From Peronospora farinosa (taxonomy: Eukaryota > Oomycota > Peronosporomycetes > Peronosporales > Peronosporaceae), in the NCBI GenBank assembly GCA_947646735.1, contig CANTFK010000800.1:62001-126000 (forward strand): 64,000 bases of DNA, written 5' to 3'. The translations under genes and the position numbers were made by a program. The first letter of the stretch is position 1. Each line of letters begins with the position of its first letter. Under the pieces are notes generated by a model that was not told the origin of the DNA, searched no databases, and saw only the letters and a program-made list of their open reading frames with translations. Of the stretch, positions 55,170 through 64,000 are shown one piece after another.

Positions 55170-55197
55170 CGCCTCGAAATTGATCGGGAACCCCTGT

Positions 55198-55707
55198 TCA
55201 GTAGATGTCTGTGTATGCGGCCCCGTTCTGTGGCTTCATCAGTGTAACGGAGCATACTGCGCACAGAGGGCCATCGCTCTCTCTGTGTTGACTAATAGTT
55301 GTGGCGAGTTCGTTCACGACCCTGACGTGAGACCAATCGGATGACGCGACCAGCAAATCCGCGAACACTTCACTGACGTCATAATCGCTTCGTCGTTTGA
55401 CGGAACGAGATAGCCAATCTATCTTCGGCTGATACCGTGACAGCCACGGTATCCCAAGTATGTAATCAAATGCACAATTCATCTCGTACACCAATAATTC
55501 TCCATTACTCTGGAATTCGTCGAAGGTGTACGGTAAAACCACTGTTTTACGCGGAACACGTTTTGGTTGTCCATCAGTAAGTTTGACATCGATTTCACCT
55601 GGACCTTCTCGAACCGTGACAGTCGACGGGAGAAGGGACAAAAAGGATTCACAGAAGAAGTTGCTGAATGCATTTGAACCCAACAACGCTCGGAGTGGTC
55701 GCTTCAC
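55198..55707 (-). pseudogene. Element D protease
   Basis: The start reads LRALLGSNAFSNFF where the family has LxDSGAxSNFF, so the catalytic Asp is lost. ILGIPWLSRYQPKIDW marks the end of the fold. Confidence 0.75.
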
Positions 55708-56401
55708 TCCAGCAAAGATGAGACTAGTCTAGAATCATCGCGCATGGTGGTGGCATTGAAGTGAGTATGAATCATTTTGGGGCTAGGAGCCCGAGCTGCC
55801 ATCTGAGTACTCGGGTCCATTCTTGGTATTAGGTCGCCACGCACCTAATGGACCGCTCAATTTCTGGCGGGACCACCGACGACACAGCATCTCCTCGTAA
55901 GACAGCTGTGTTCATGGTCACCGGCGCTGTTGCTCGACAGACAGCCGCAAGATGGCGTGTCTTGCCACAGCGAAAACACTTCATCGTGTTAGGATTGAGA
56001 ATGTCGCGGCCTAATGATTTGCCGCCACCATGAGAACACTCGATTGTGTCGAGTTTCGTTGGTTCTTGGCTAGATGTCCGGGGATGTTGCGACGCTGCGT
56101 GCAAGTACGATGACGCGACAGTGTAATCCTCACGAAGCGCGAGGGCAAATGCCTCCTCGAGGGACTTTGGCTTAGCACGTGTAAGGCAGTAATGCGTCAT
56201 GCACTCCTGCATACCAAAGACGAAGACATGGACTTGTGAGGCCACGTCAATTGGCTGCGTGGTAACACACGAAGATAGGTGTCGTGTCTTCTGCACGTAA
56301 TCTCGCCTGTCGGAACGAGAAGCCAATCTTGACGCTATCGCAATATCAGCCTCGCGAAACCAGCGATTAAGAGGGCGACTATCCGTACCATCGCCGGAGT
56401 G
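55493..56401 (-). repeat. Inverted repeat of gypsy gag-protease, left arm
   Basis: By eye identical in reverse complement to 63,092-64,000 (coordinates add to 119,493 with no indel). The match is still perfect where the window ends, so the arm probably extends further left of 55,493. Confidence 0.88.
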
Positions 56402-56402
56402 G
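55829..56402 (-). pseudogene. Element D gag, C-terminal part
   Basis: Contains FREADIAIASRLASRSDRR, SLEEAFALALREDYTV and a complete CCHC knuckle CFRCGKTRHLAAVC. The readable frame to 56,506 continues into antisense element E. Confidence 0.82.
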
Positions 56403-56449
56403 GCATTGGGAAAGCTTGTTGCCAATCCGGGATGATTTGTGGGCATGCA

Positions 56450-56950
56450 CGCCCTAAAGTCGACTTTCGCCTGGCAATTGAGCCTCCACAAGACGAGCAC
56501 TACCATCGCTTCGCATTCCTTTCTTTGCGGCAGAATAGTTTGTCAATGCTGGACTACATCGAGCGCGCGCGACACCTAACATCGAGAATAGTCGCTGGCC
56601 CTATCGACACGGTGACACAAGTCCATGTATTCTTGATTAGAATAATTGCTGGGCATCAGCGTTTTTTCTTAACGCGGAAGCATCCCTCTTCTCTTGAAGA
56701 GGCATTCAGCATTGCGCTGCGTGAAAAATTCAGTGTCTTGGCTTCGTAAGTGGATCACTCGCTTCCCCCACGCACTGCTCAGGAGCCTGACCCAATGGAG
56801 CTCGATACAATCGAGCACGCTCCAGGTCATCGGCGTGCTTCCAGTCACAGTTCTCGGAATCCTGCAACTGCGAAGAACCTGGTCTGCCGCTGTCGTAATC
56901 CTGGTCATCGCGCATCTGTTTGCCGCGCGCCTGCACCAGTGCTTGCTGTG
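56450..56950 (+). pseudogene. Element E gag
   Basis: Reads LDYIERARHLTSRIVAGP and SSLEEAFSIALREKFSV, related to the gag of D and F but diverged. A degraded zinc knuckle (CRCRNPGHRASVC) follows in another frame near 56,880. Confidence 0.72.
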
Positions 56951-58322
56951 ACCGAGTCTGAAGTCTCCCTCTCCCTCGCGGGGCAGCCACAAAACGGCGG
57001 GAACTAGTAAGCGCGGGGCTTTCTAATGGGCGAGGACGGAAGAACAAGCCTTTGATGCGACACGTTCTCCTAGCCCAACTGTGCATTATGCACAGCTGAA
57101 TGCCACCACGTCCAGAAATGATCTGCGATTAATTGTGCTCAGTGTTCAAGTTAATGGTGCGTCGCGGTCACTCCACGCTTTGCTGGACTCCGGTGCGACA
57201 AAACATTTTGCCTGCGCCGACAGTCTGTCGATCATCCTCTCGTAGGTTGCGCGTCCGCGAGTCTCTTGGGTGGGTTTTTAATAAGTATTTCAATGGCAAG
57301 CCTCGCACGCACCTAAAACGTTCGGTTGTGTTTCCTTACCGGTTTATACTTCTACCAGTAGTGATGAATTTCAAATTATTGACTTTCCTTAACTGTATTT
57401 TTGGGATATCGTGGCTTACGCGGCATCTACCGACATTGATTGGCTTACCCGTACGGCCCAGACACGTGACATCGATGTTAAAGCGTTACTTGCCGTTCTT
57501 GATGGTCCTGCAAGTACGTGGCAGCATGTTGCCGTCGTGAGATCCCGATTGCACGACTGATCATACCCCCAAAAAGTGCGATAGCCCTTCGGGCGTGGTG
57601 TGCAGCTCCGCAATATGCTCCTTCTCAGTCGAGCGGTAATTCTTAAGTCAAGAATCTAACCCGCAATACTGGCTTCGGGTGTCGCACGGTCGATAGCGGC
57701 TCCCGCGCGTGCACAATATTATAAAACCATACCGAAGCAGGGGATTCCGGTACGTTACGAGCGTGCGGCGGCTCCCGTGTCAGGTCACGTTGAGGACACC
57801 ATGCCGATACAGATGCCTTTGTCGAATTTCACGGAAACAGTGGATTCCGTATGTCCGAATGAGTTATCGGTTGATGTTTCTGTATCGCGACGAAGCAGGC
57901 GGCGCCGTGCGGGTCACCGTTCTGTTGTGCTGTCGATCCCTTCTGCGCCAGAGCCGCTTCTTGAGACCATTAATGTCGTTAACATGACTGGTGTTGTTCC
58001 ATCCAGGCATTCGTTGCAAGTCGAGAGTCCGCCTCGCGACGCGTCTGGAATTACGAAGCTCCCAGAGATTCCTTGAAAAGAGCTGCTGTGTGACTTGAAG
58101 GGAGGAGAGATCGAACAACTATGTGTAGTCGTTTGAGCTCCGACACTCCATAATTATGAGCGCCCGAAAGGAATGAAATTCAAATCCGCTCGCGAGGAGC
58201 GATTTGAGGATCAATCGTGTGAAGAACTTGATGCATCGAAGAACCCTGTTCTTGCCCCCACGCGCTAGTTCTCTAATTTTTTTCCTGACACCATTTCATA
58301 AATTCTTCCTGCTGACAGAGAT

Positions 58323-59212
58323 GTGCGACACGAGATAGATCTTTTTCCTGGGTCGAGGTATGGTAAGACACGTCAGTGGCCGTTGCCACGTGAACAGGTT
58401 AAAGCGATTGACGCCTTTTTCGAAGGGCTTCTTCAGGCTGTCCACGTGTGCGAGAGCACATCGCCACAATTGAGTCCCACCTTCTTTGTGAAGAAGGCGA
58501 CAGGTGTATGGTGCATTGTTTACGCTTTTTACAAACTGAACGATGCGAAAATCAGAGCAGCCCCCAATTCACGAAAAGACATGAATTTGGATACGGTGTC
58601 GGGAAGCACAATTCTCTTGTCCTTAGACCTGACGGACGGCTTTTACCAAATCCTGATGCGTCCTGAGGATGTTTTGCTTACCACCGTCATCACGCCTAGC
58701 GGTATGTTGTGGAAGGAGCTTGTGATGCCGCATTGGCTCTAAAATGCCCCTGCTACTTATAACCGCATGGTGTCTCACGTTCTTCGCCAATTTCGAGATT
58801 TTGCGCCAAGTTTCTTTGACGATATATTCACAGTCGCGCCACTGAGGGTGAGACAGACCTGTATGTGCATCTAAGCCGCCTACGTTAGGTGTTTGAAGCG
58901 ATGCGCGAAAACAAAGTCCACGTGAAACTGAAGAAATGCATCTTTTGTGCCCCTGAGATTCTCGTGTTGGGCAGCTATGTTAGCGCAAATTGTGTTCGCG
59001 CTGATCCCGGAAATTTTTTTGGCGATTTGTTCTTGGCCAATCGCAAAGTATCAGAAGCATCTCCGTCAATGGTTGGATGTGGCCAAATACCTTCATCATA
59101 CGCGAAAGACTTCGCGTACGTAATTTATCCGCTGTCACAACTTCTGAAGAAGGACGCCATAAGGGTATGGCGCCAGGAGCATCAGTCTGCACTTGACAAG
59201 ATTAAAAACTAG
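58323..59212 (+). pseudogene. Element E reverse transcriptase
   Basis: Reads MRHEIDLFPGSRYGKTRQWPL at the start, then LLSLDLTDGFYQILM, a stop at 58,740, FFDDIF with both catalytic aspartates near 58,815, and VHVKLKKCIFCAPEILVLG. Confidence 0.8.
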
Positions 59213-59640
59213 ACTATCGACAGAGTCAGTATTAGCGATACCTAATCATGATCCTCCGTTTTATATTGTCTGCGATGCAAGTGACTTCTCAATAGGATGT
59301 ACGTAATTGTAGCATTACGAGAATGGTAACGAACATGTGGTGAGCTACCAATCTCATCATGCAAAACCTGCTGAGCGCAATTACCCAGTCCACGACAAGG
59401 AGCTGCTAGCGATGCGTTACGCACTCATGAAATTTCACGTTTATTTGCTTAAATTAGACATTCATCATCTACACCGATCATGCGTCCTCACGGACCGCGA
59501 CTAAGAGCCGTAATCTCAGCCATTGCATGGCGCCCTGGTTGTTATTTCTCGCTAAGTACAACTTTGTGGTTCATAACAAGCCTGGATCTACAAACATCAG
59601 TACAGATGCTCTATCGCAGAGACCCAATTATGAACCCCGG
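59213..59640 (+). pseudogene. Element E RNase H
   Basis: Traces in shifting frames: FYIVCDASDFSIGC and NYPVHDKELLAMRYALM. Several stops. Confidence 0.68.
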
Positions 59641-60019
59641 CAAATATAAATCGGCTATATCTACGACGGATGCTGATGACGACGATTGCATCGCATGTGC
59701 GACGCTTGGAATTTATACAACGGCTGTGTCCGCGGTCAACCCGTTGCGTGATGACATCGCAGAGGTGTATCACGTGATTTGTTTTACTCAACGATCGTCC
59801 GCTACTGTATCGACCCGTTCTATTAAGCATTGTGCTCGCTCTCAGATTCCACTCGCTCTCGCATTGCGTGGTACTCCTTCAAGGGCAAATTGTTCATGTA
59901 TCAAATTGATCATTTTTTGACACTTCTCGCATCGTCGTCTCACTCAACGACGATCTTCGTGCCCGTGTTCTCTATGAGCACCACTATAGCGCCACAAGAT
60001 TCCTTCCGTGTCGCGTGAA

Positions 60020-60542
60020 AACGTACCTCGCGCTGTCTCTGAACTTCTACTGGCCTTACATGTATAAGTGGGTCCGCAAGTGGGTTCTATCCTGTGAGGC
60101 GTGCCAGCGTATTAAGCTGGTCCCGTTGGCACAGGCCCCGCTTTTCCCTACCAATATTTAAGAGTTTATGGAACTCCGTTAGCATGGCTTTCGTTTTTGG
60201 ATTGCCAGCCGATGCGCAGAGGAGCACATGCATTTTAGTAATCGTGGATAGGTGTAGTAAGATGGCGCATCTCTCACCTGTCGCTAACCTTCCATCACGG
60301 CCTATATACCGCGGCTCTCTTCTTAGGCATGGTCTTCAAACACAATGGCATTTACCGCCATGATTGTCTCCGATCGCGATCCTCGCTTTACTGCCGCGTT
60401 TACGTCTCGCCTGTTCGAGATTCTCGACACTCGTCTGATGATGTCTACTATCGCGCGCCTTGCAACGGATGGACAAACTGAGCAAGTCAATCGCGTGTTG
60501 AAGGACCTTCTGCGCAGTTACTCTACGTCTTTAATGTCATAA
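60020..60542 (+). pseudogene. Element E integrase core
   Basis: Reads YMYKWVRKWVLSCEACQRIK (end of the zinc domain), VDRCSKMAHLSPV, then after a frameshift IVSDRDPRFTAAFTS and TDGQTEQVNRVLKDLLR. Confidence 0.75.
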
Positions 60543-61368
60543 AGCGAAATTCTCCCCATGACTGAGCTTGCGATAGACAAACCTGTTCATGCTTCAATTA
60601 GTTTAGCCCCCGTTTTCGTGAGTAATGCTTGCCATTTGCGCGTTCCAGCTCTTCCTAGCTTAAACCAATTTTTCTACTCGAGGGAGGAACAAGGGATGTT
60701 TCGGTGTCACTGACGTGCTCGCGAAATACATTACCCGACTCGCTACATGCATTGCAAACGCGTTCCAAGTCATAGAACATATCTCCTCCGGATAGCGCAG
60801 CTCAGTACACATTGGGAGTCAGGGACAAATCTCAGCACACCGAAACTAGTACCACGGCATGTTGGCCTATTAAAATTGTTTAAGGTGTACAGGGATGCCA
60901 ACAAACTCGACATTCCTTCGTTAATGCGTCTACACCCTACTTTATACGTCGGTCTCCTTAGGCGTATGGCCTGCGGTCCTAGCATCGACGACTCGCAGGT
61001 GCATAAAGCGGTCCTTGGTAAACGAATATCTTGGCAAATCGGTCTGGCGCAGCCTGCACTGGTGCAGCCTGCGCAATTTCGCATTGTCCCATCGGAGATT
61101 AGCATTTTACTGCTCCAAACGCTTAAGTCGCTGAGAGAACACAGCAATCGCAGAAGAAGCCTCCTATGTGAGACTCTCCGAAGCCTCAGACGTCTTCGGT
61201 TCTTGACTCGAATCATGGTGTGCGAACGTCACCCGCCGATCGACCACCTGGAGCTGCAACACGACCGAAATATTGGGCACCGGTCGTTCCGACTGCGATG
61301 CCTCACGCTGCGTTTCAGCGCGACGGTTTACCCCCGCTGAAAATCGACGTTGACTTGCAGAAATAATC

Positions 61369-61578
61369 TTGGATAATCGTGACCCGCCTCTGACTGCTCA
61401 TGGCGCTGATCGCGCTCGGAAAAACCTTGTTCCGAAGATGCGACATTACCGTGCTCGCTGGATCGATTGTCCCCCGAATAGCGATTCGTGGAAACCTCGC
61501 GCAACACTTCTCGCGGATGTTCCAGATATCGTGAGCGACTACGACCGAAAGGTGAGCGGGATCGCGAGCTTCAAGTAG
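61369..61578 (+). pseudogene. Element E chromodomain
   Basis: Reads RARWIDCPPNSDSWKPRATLLADVPD (shown in part), a chromodomain fold like that of chromovirus gypsy elements. It ends at a stop at 61,576. Confidence 0.65.
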
Positions 61579-62470
61579 ATTGCTATATCGGAGGGCTTGC
61601 TGATCGAACCGTCGCGCAGGTCGCGACGCTGAACTCCTCGCCGTTCGAGAAAGATATCTTGGGAATTGGTAGAGTTTTGACGCACGTCCATGTACATTCG
61701 ATTCCCCATCCCCACGTCCTTTACATCATGCACTCGCTTATATCTCCCAATTAACGTGCGCTCCTCCTCGAAAAACGGACAATCGCCAAGAAGGGTCGTA
61801 CATTGAGCGCGGTTTGGCCGCGCTATGCTGGGCGGTCAACAATAGTAACAACGATTTCGCCAGTGCACAAAGCAAGAAGGGCGGTCCGCGGCCCACGACA
61901 ATTCACACGCCATCTTGTGGGTCTTTGCTAATCTGTCCCGACGAAGTTGATCCTCGCGTAACGGTACGGGCTAGGCAGAAGACTTCTCAGTGTTCCACCG
62001 GAGGAAAAATGCAGTCCAAACTCGTCCAGTAAAGATTATATATCGGCACGCGTAGCCGAGGTCGGTATTTCCCGTTTACGCCTCCATCGCAACCACATCT
62101 TGCACATCTCTTCATCACCACTCGAACGTTCAATCTCGCGGCAAGCGTACTGGCCCCAGACGCGAGAAATCTTCGAATGTGTTCGCGGATGGTTAGGCAC
62201 CGCCACGTTGGACGGTGCCAGGAGTTGCTCCCCTTCGTACCTCGTTTTACTTAAGGGAGTTGGTCCGCGGGTGATGTTCGTGGCCATGTTTGTCTACGAG
62301 CACCCAGCTACAGGTAATGATGCCGTGATTTAATTGAATCGTATTATTTCTTGTATTTTGTCGCACTCAAGAGTGTGTGCTAATTTGTAAAGGAGTGATT
62401 TAAAGGGGTGTACCGTTACACAAGTAGCCATACTTATCATCACATTCCATAAGTAATTATATGCTTCAAC

Positions 62471-62791
62471 TGTAACGGGGAAACCTATAACATAATTAGT
62501 TATAGGAATAATACATAATTACATATGAAGGCATAGGGTCGTATCCGATTAGCGGATACTGCGCGTCATTATATCATTAGTATATTCTTGGGCTTGCTGG
62601 ACCCAACAATCAGCTAATAATGAATTGACTTTCATTTTTGAGTGGTTCCCATGAGCTAGGGAACATATTCGCACTTACTGCGAATTAAAACTAAAACAAA
62701 AATAAAACAGAGTTATATTTACGAGTTAATTAAGAGCGCTTCCTCAACGCCCTTTTAGTGTAAGACGGTAACGGGTCCTTAGCCCGCTACA
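62471..62791 (+). repeat. 5' LTR of element F
   Basis: It starts TGTAACGGGG and ends GCTACA, followed by CC and TGGTAGCACTTCG, the same primer-binding site as in element C. At 321 bp it is shorter than the LTRs of A, B and C. Confidence 0.62.
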
Positions 62792-62909
62792 CCTGGTAGC
62801 ACTTCGTAGTCCTTCCAATGGCCAGATTCGAGATGAACATGGGCGAGTCTTCGGTGGCTCCAGCGGTCTCGCTGGAGCATTCTGATTTCCCACATCTCAC
62901 CTCGGTGGA

Positions 62910-63664
62910 GTGGCAGCCACCGCGGCGGTGTCTGGCGAAACTATCGTGACGTCGCTGCTGAGCACAGCGACGTCCGATGATCAACGTGCCCCCATCCAAG
63001 ACTTTATGGTGCGCGAGCTCGACGAAGCGAATCGACGAGTATTGAATCCCTCGTGCACTTCGCACCATGACGATATCAAGATGGATACGTCTACTCCGGC
63101 GATGGTACGGATAGTCTCCCTCTTAATCGCTGGTTTCGCGAGGCTGATATTGCGATAGCGTCAAGATTGGCTTCTCGTTCCGACAGGCGAGATTACGTGC
63201 AGAAGACACGACACCTATCTTCGTGTGTTACCACGCAGCCAATTGACGTGGCCTCACAAGTCCATGTCTTCGTCTTTGGTATGCAGGAGTGCATGACGCA
63301 TTACTGCCTTACACGTGCTAAGCCAAAGTCCCTCGAGGAGGCATTTGCCCTCGCGCTTCGTGAGGATTACACTGTCGCGTCATCGTACTTGCACGCAGCG
63401 TCGCAACATCCCCGGACATCTAGCCAAGAACCAACGAAACTCGACACAATCGAGTGTTCTCATGGTGGCGGCAAATCATTAGGCCGCGACATTCTCAATC
63501 CTAACACGATGAAGTGTTTTCGCTGTGGCAAGACACGCCATCTTGCGGCTGTCTGTCGAGCAACAGCGCCGGTGACCATGAACACAGCTGTCTTACGAGG
63601 AGATGCTGTGTCGTCGGTGGTCCCGCCAGAAATTGAGCGGTCCATTAGGTGCGTGGCGACCTAA
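62910..63664 (+). pseudogene. Gag of element F
   Basis: Two frames: 62,910-63,158 (capsid N-terminal part; a frameshift near 63,090 disrupts it) and 63,167-63,664, which equals the D gag, including the CFRCGKTRHLAAVC knuckle. The protease start follows from about 63,770 and leaves the window. Confidence 0.78.
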
Positions 63665-64000
63665 TACCAAGAATGGACCCGAGTACTCAGATGGCAGCTC
63701 GGGCTCCTAGCCCCAAAATGATTCATACTCACTTCAATGCCACCACCATGCGCGATGATTCTAGACTAGTCTCATCTTTGCTGGAGTGAAGCGACCACTC
63801 CGAGCGTTGTTGGGTTCAAATGCATTCAGCAACTTCTTCTGTGAATCCTTTTTGTCCCTTCTCCCGTCGACTGTCACGGTTCGAGAAGGTCCAGGTGAAA
63901 TCGATGTCAAACTTACTGATGGACAACCAAAACGTGTTCCGCGTAAAACAGTGGTTTTACCGTACACCTTCGACGAATTCCAGAGTAATGGAGAATTATT
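63092..64000 (+). repeat. Inverted repeat of gypsy gag-protease, right arm
   Basis: Partner of 55,493-56,401; the spacer is 6.7 kb. Homology starts abruptly at ACTCCGGCGATGG. Confidence 0.88.

Larger units (their letters stand above)
52771..56402 (-). mobile_element. Gypsy element D (minus strand, both ends cut)
   Basis: On the minus strand: gag (without its N-terminus), protease, linker with a minisatellite, RT, RNase H and the first part of integrase. It is cut at 56,402, where it meets element E head to head, and at about 52,770, where it meets element C tail to tail. Confidence 0.82.
56403..62416 (+). mobile_element. Gypsy element E (plus strand, heavily decayed, chromodomain type)
   Basis: Gag, protease, RT, RNase H, integrase and a C-terminal chromodomain are present in order, all with many stops and frameshifts. 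The 5' LTR is missing. A 3' LTR may be 61,957-62,416: it would start CGTAACGG (TGTAACGG with one change), end GTTACA and be 460 bp, close to the 455-458 bp LTRs of A, B and C. Confidence 0.72.
62471..64000 (+). mobile_element. Gypsy element F (5' part; runs off the window)
   Basis: It has an LTR, primer-binding site, gag and the start of protease. From 63,092 it is identical to element D, which lies in the opposite orientation. Confidence 0.8.

Noticed and set aside
28000..64000. RXLR or Crinkler effector genes among the many small frames
   Set aside because: I found no frame with a signal peptide followed by RXLR-EER or an LxLFLAK motif. The small frames are shadows of transposon genes.
1..64000. 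CRISPR arrays, bacterial operons, tRNA or rRNA genes
   Set aside because: No regularly spaced short direct repeats with unique spacers, no ribosome-binding sites, and no cloverleaf or rRNA core sequence recognised by eye. Spliceosomal introns show the DNA is eukaryotic.

Overview
The window looks like nuclear DNA of a plant-pathogenic oomycete (Peronosporales: Phytophthora or a downy mildew). This is inferred, not searched. The support is: compact genes with introns of about 70-190 bp, one with a clear CTAAC branch site; a mitochondrial-type MinC; a thioredoxin/ERGIC fusion of the PDI-C type; a small cluster of 'WRKY19-like' Cys/His-module proteins; and a mass of decayed Ty3/gypsy and LINE elements.

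Bases 1-17,850 are gene-dense and essentially free of transposons. In order: the N-terminal part of a PHAX-like RNA-export adaptor (-); a CENP-B/pipsqueak HTH protein without a transposase domain (-); MinC (+, three exons); a small CYNCG-type zinc protein (-); a GCK-domain protein with a likely mitochondrial presequence (-, two exons); a coiled-coil protein with five zinc ribbons (-, two exons); a membrane PDI/ERGIC fusion (+, two exons); an OSCA/TMEM63-type channel (+); VPS16 (+); and a four-exon WRKY19-like gene (-). These are separate housekeeping genes, not an operon. Shared themes are the endomembrane system (PDI/ERGIC, VPS16) and mitochondria (MinC, GCK protein).

Bases 17,850-27,770 form a transition zone. 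A 5'-truncated LINE (18,248-20,879) is bounded by a 16-bp target-site duplication. It is followed by two almost identical, intronless WRKY19-like genes on opposite strands, as the arms of a large inverted repeat (21,378-22,511 and 25,848-26,956), and then by a decayed third relative.

Bases 27,770-64,000 are a transposon graveyard with no supportable host gene. It holds at least six gypsy pieces (called A, G, B, C, D/F and E here) and two LINE copies facing each other. The pieces are broken by frameshifts, stops, deletions, inversions and nesting. Examples are a solo LTR inside B, an inverted block in the integrase of G, and chimeric joins C/D and D/E. Two more near-perfect inverted repeats lie here: the LINE copies at 39.7-41.4 / 43.9-45.5 kb, and gypsy gag-protease at 55.5-56.4 / 63.1-64.0 kb. 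The last runs off the end of the window.

The most interesting observations are the eukaryotic MinC, three independent near-identical inverted repeats in one contig, exon boundaries that match the Cys/His modules of the WRKY19-like gene, and a mosaic gypsy copy whose identity to its relative changes at a deletion junction. All identities were judged by eye, and splice junctions are predictions.
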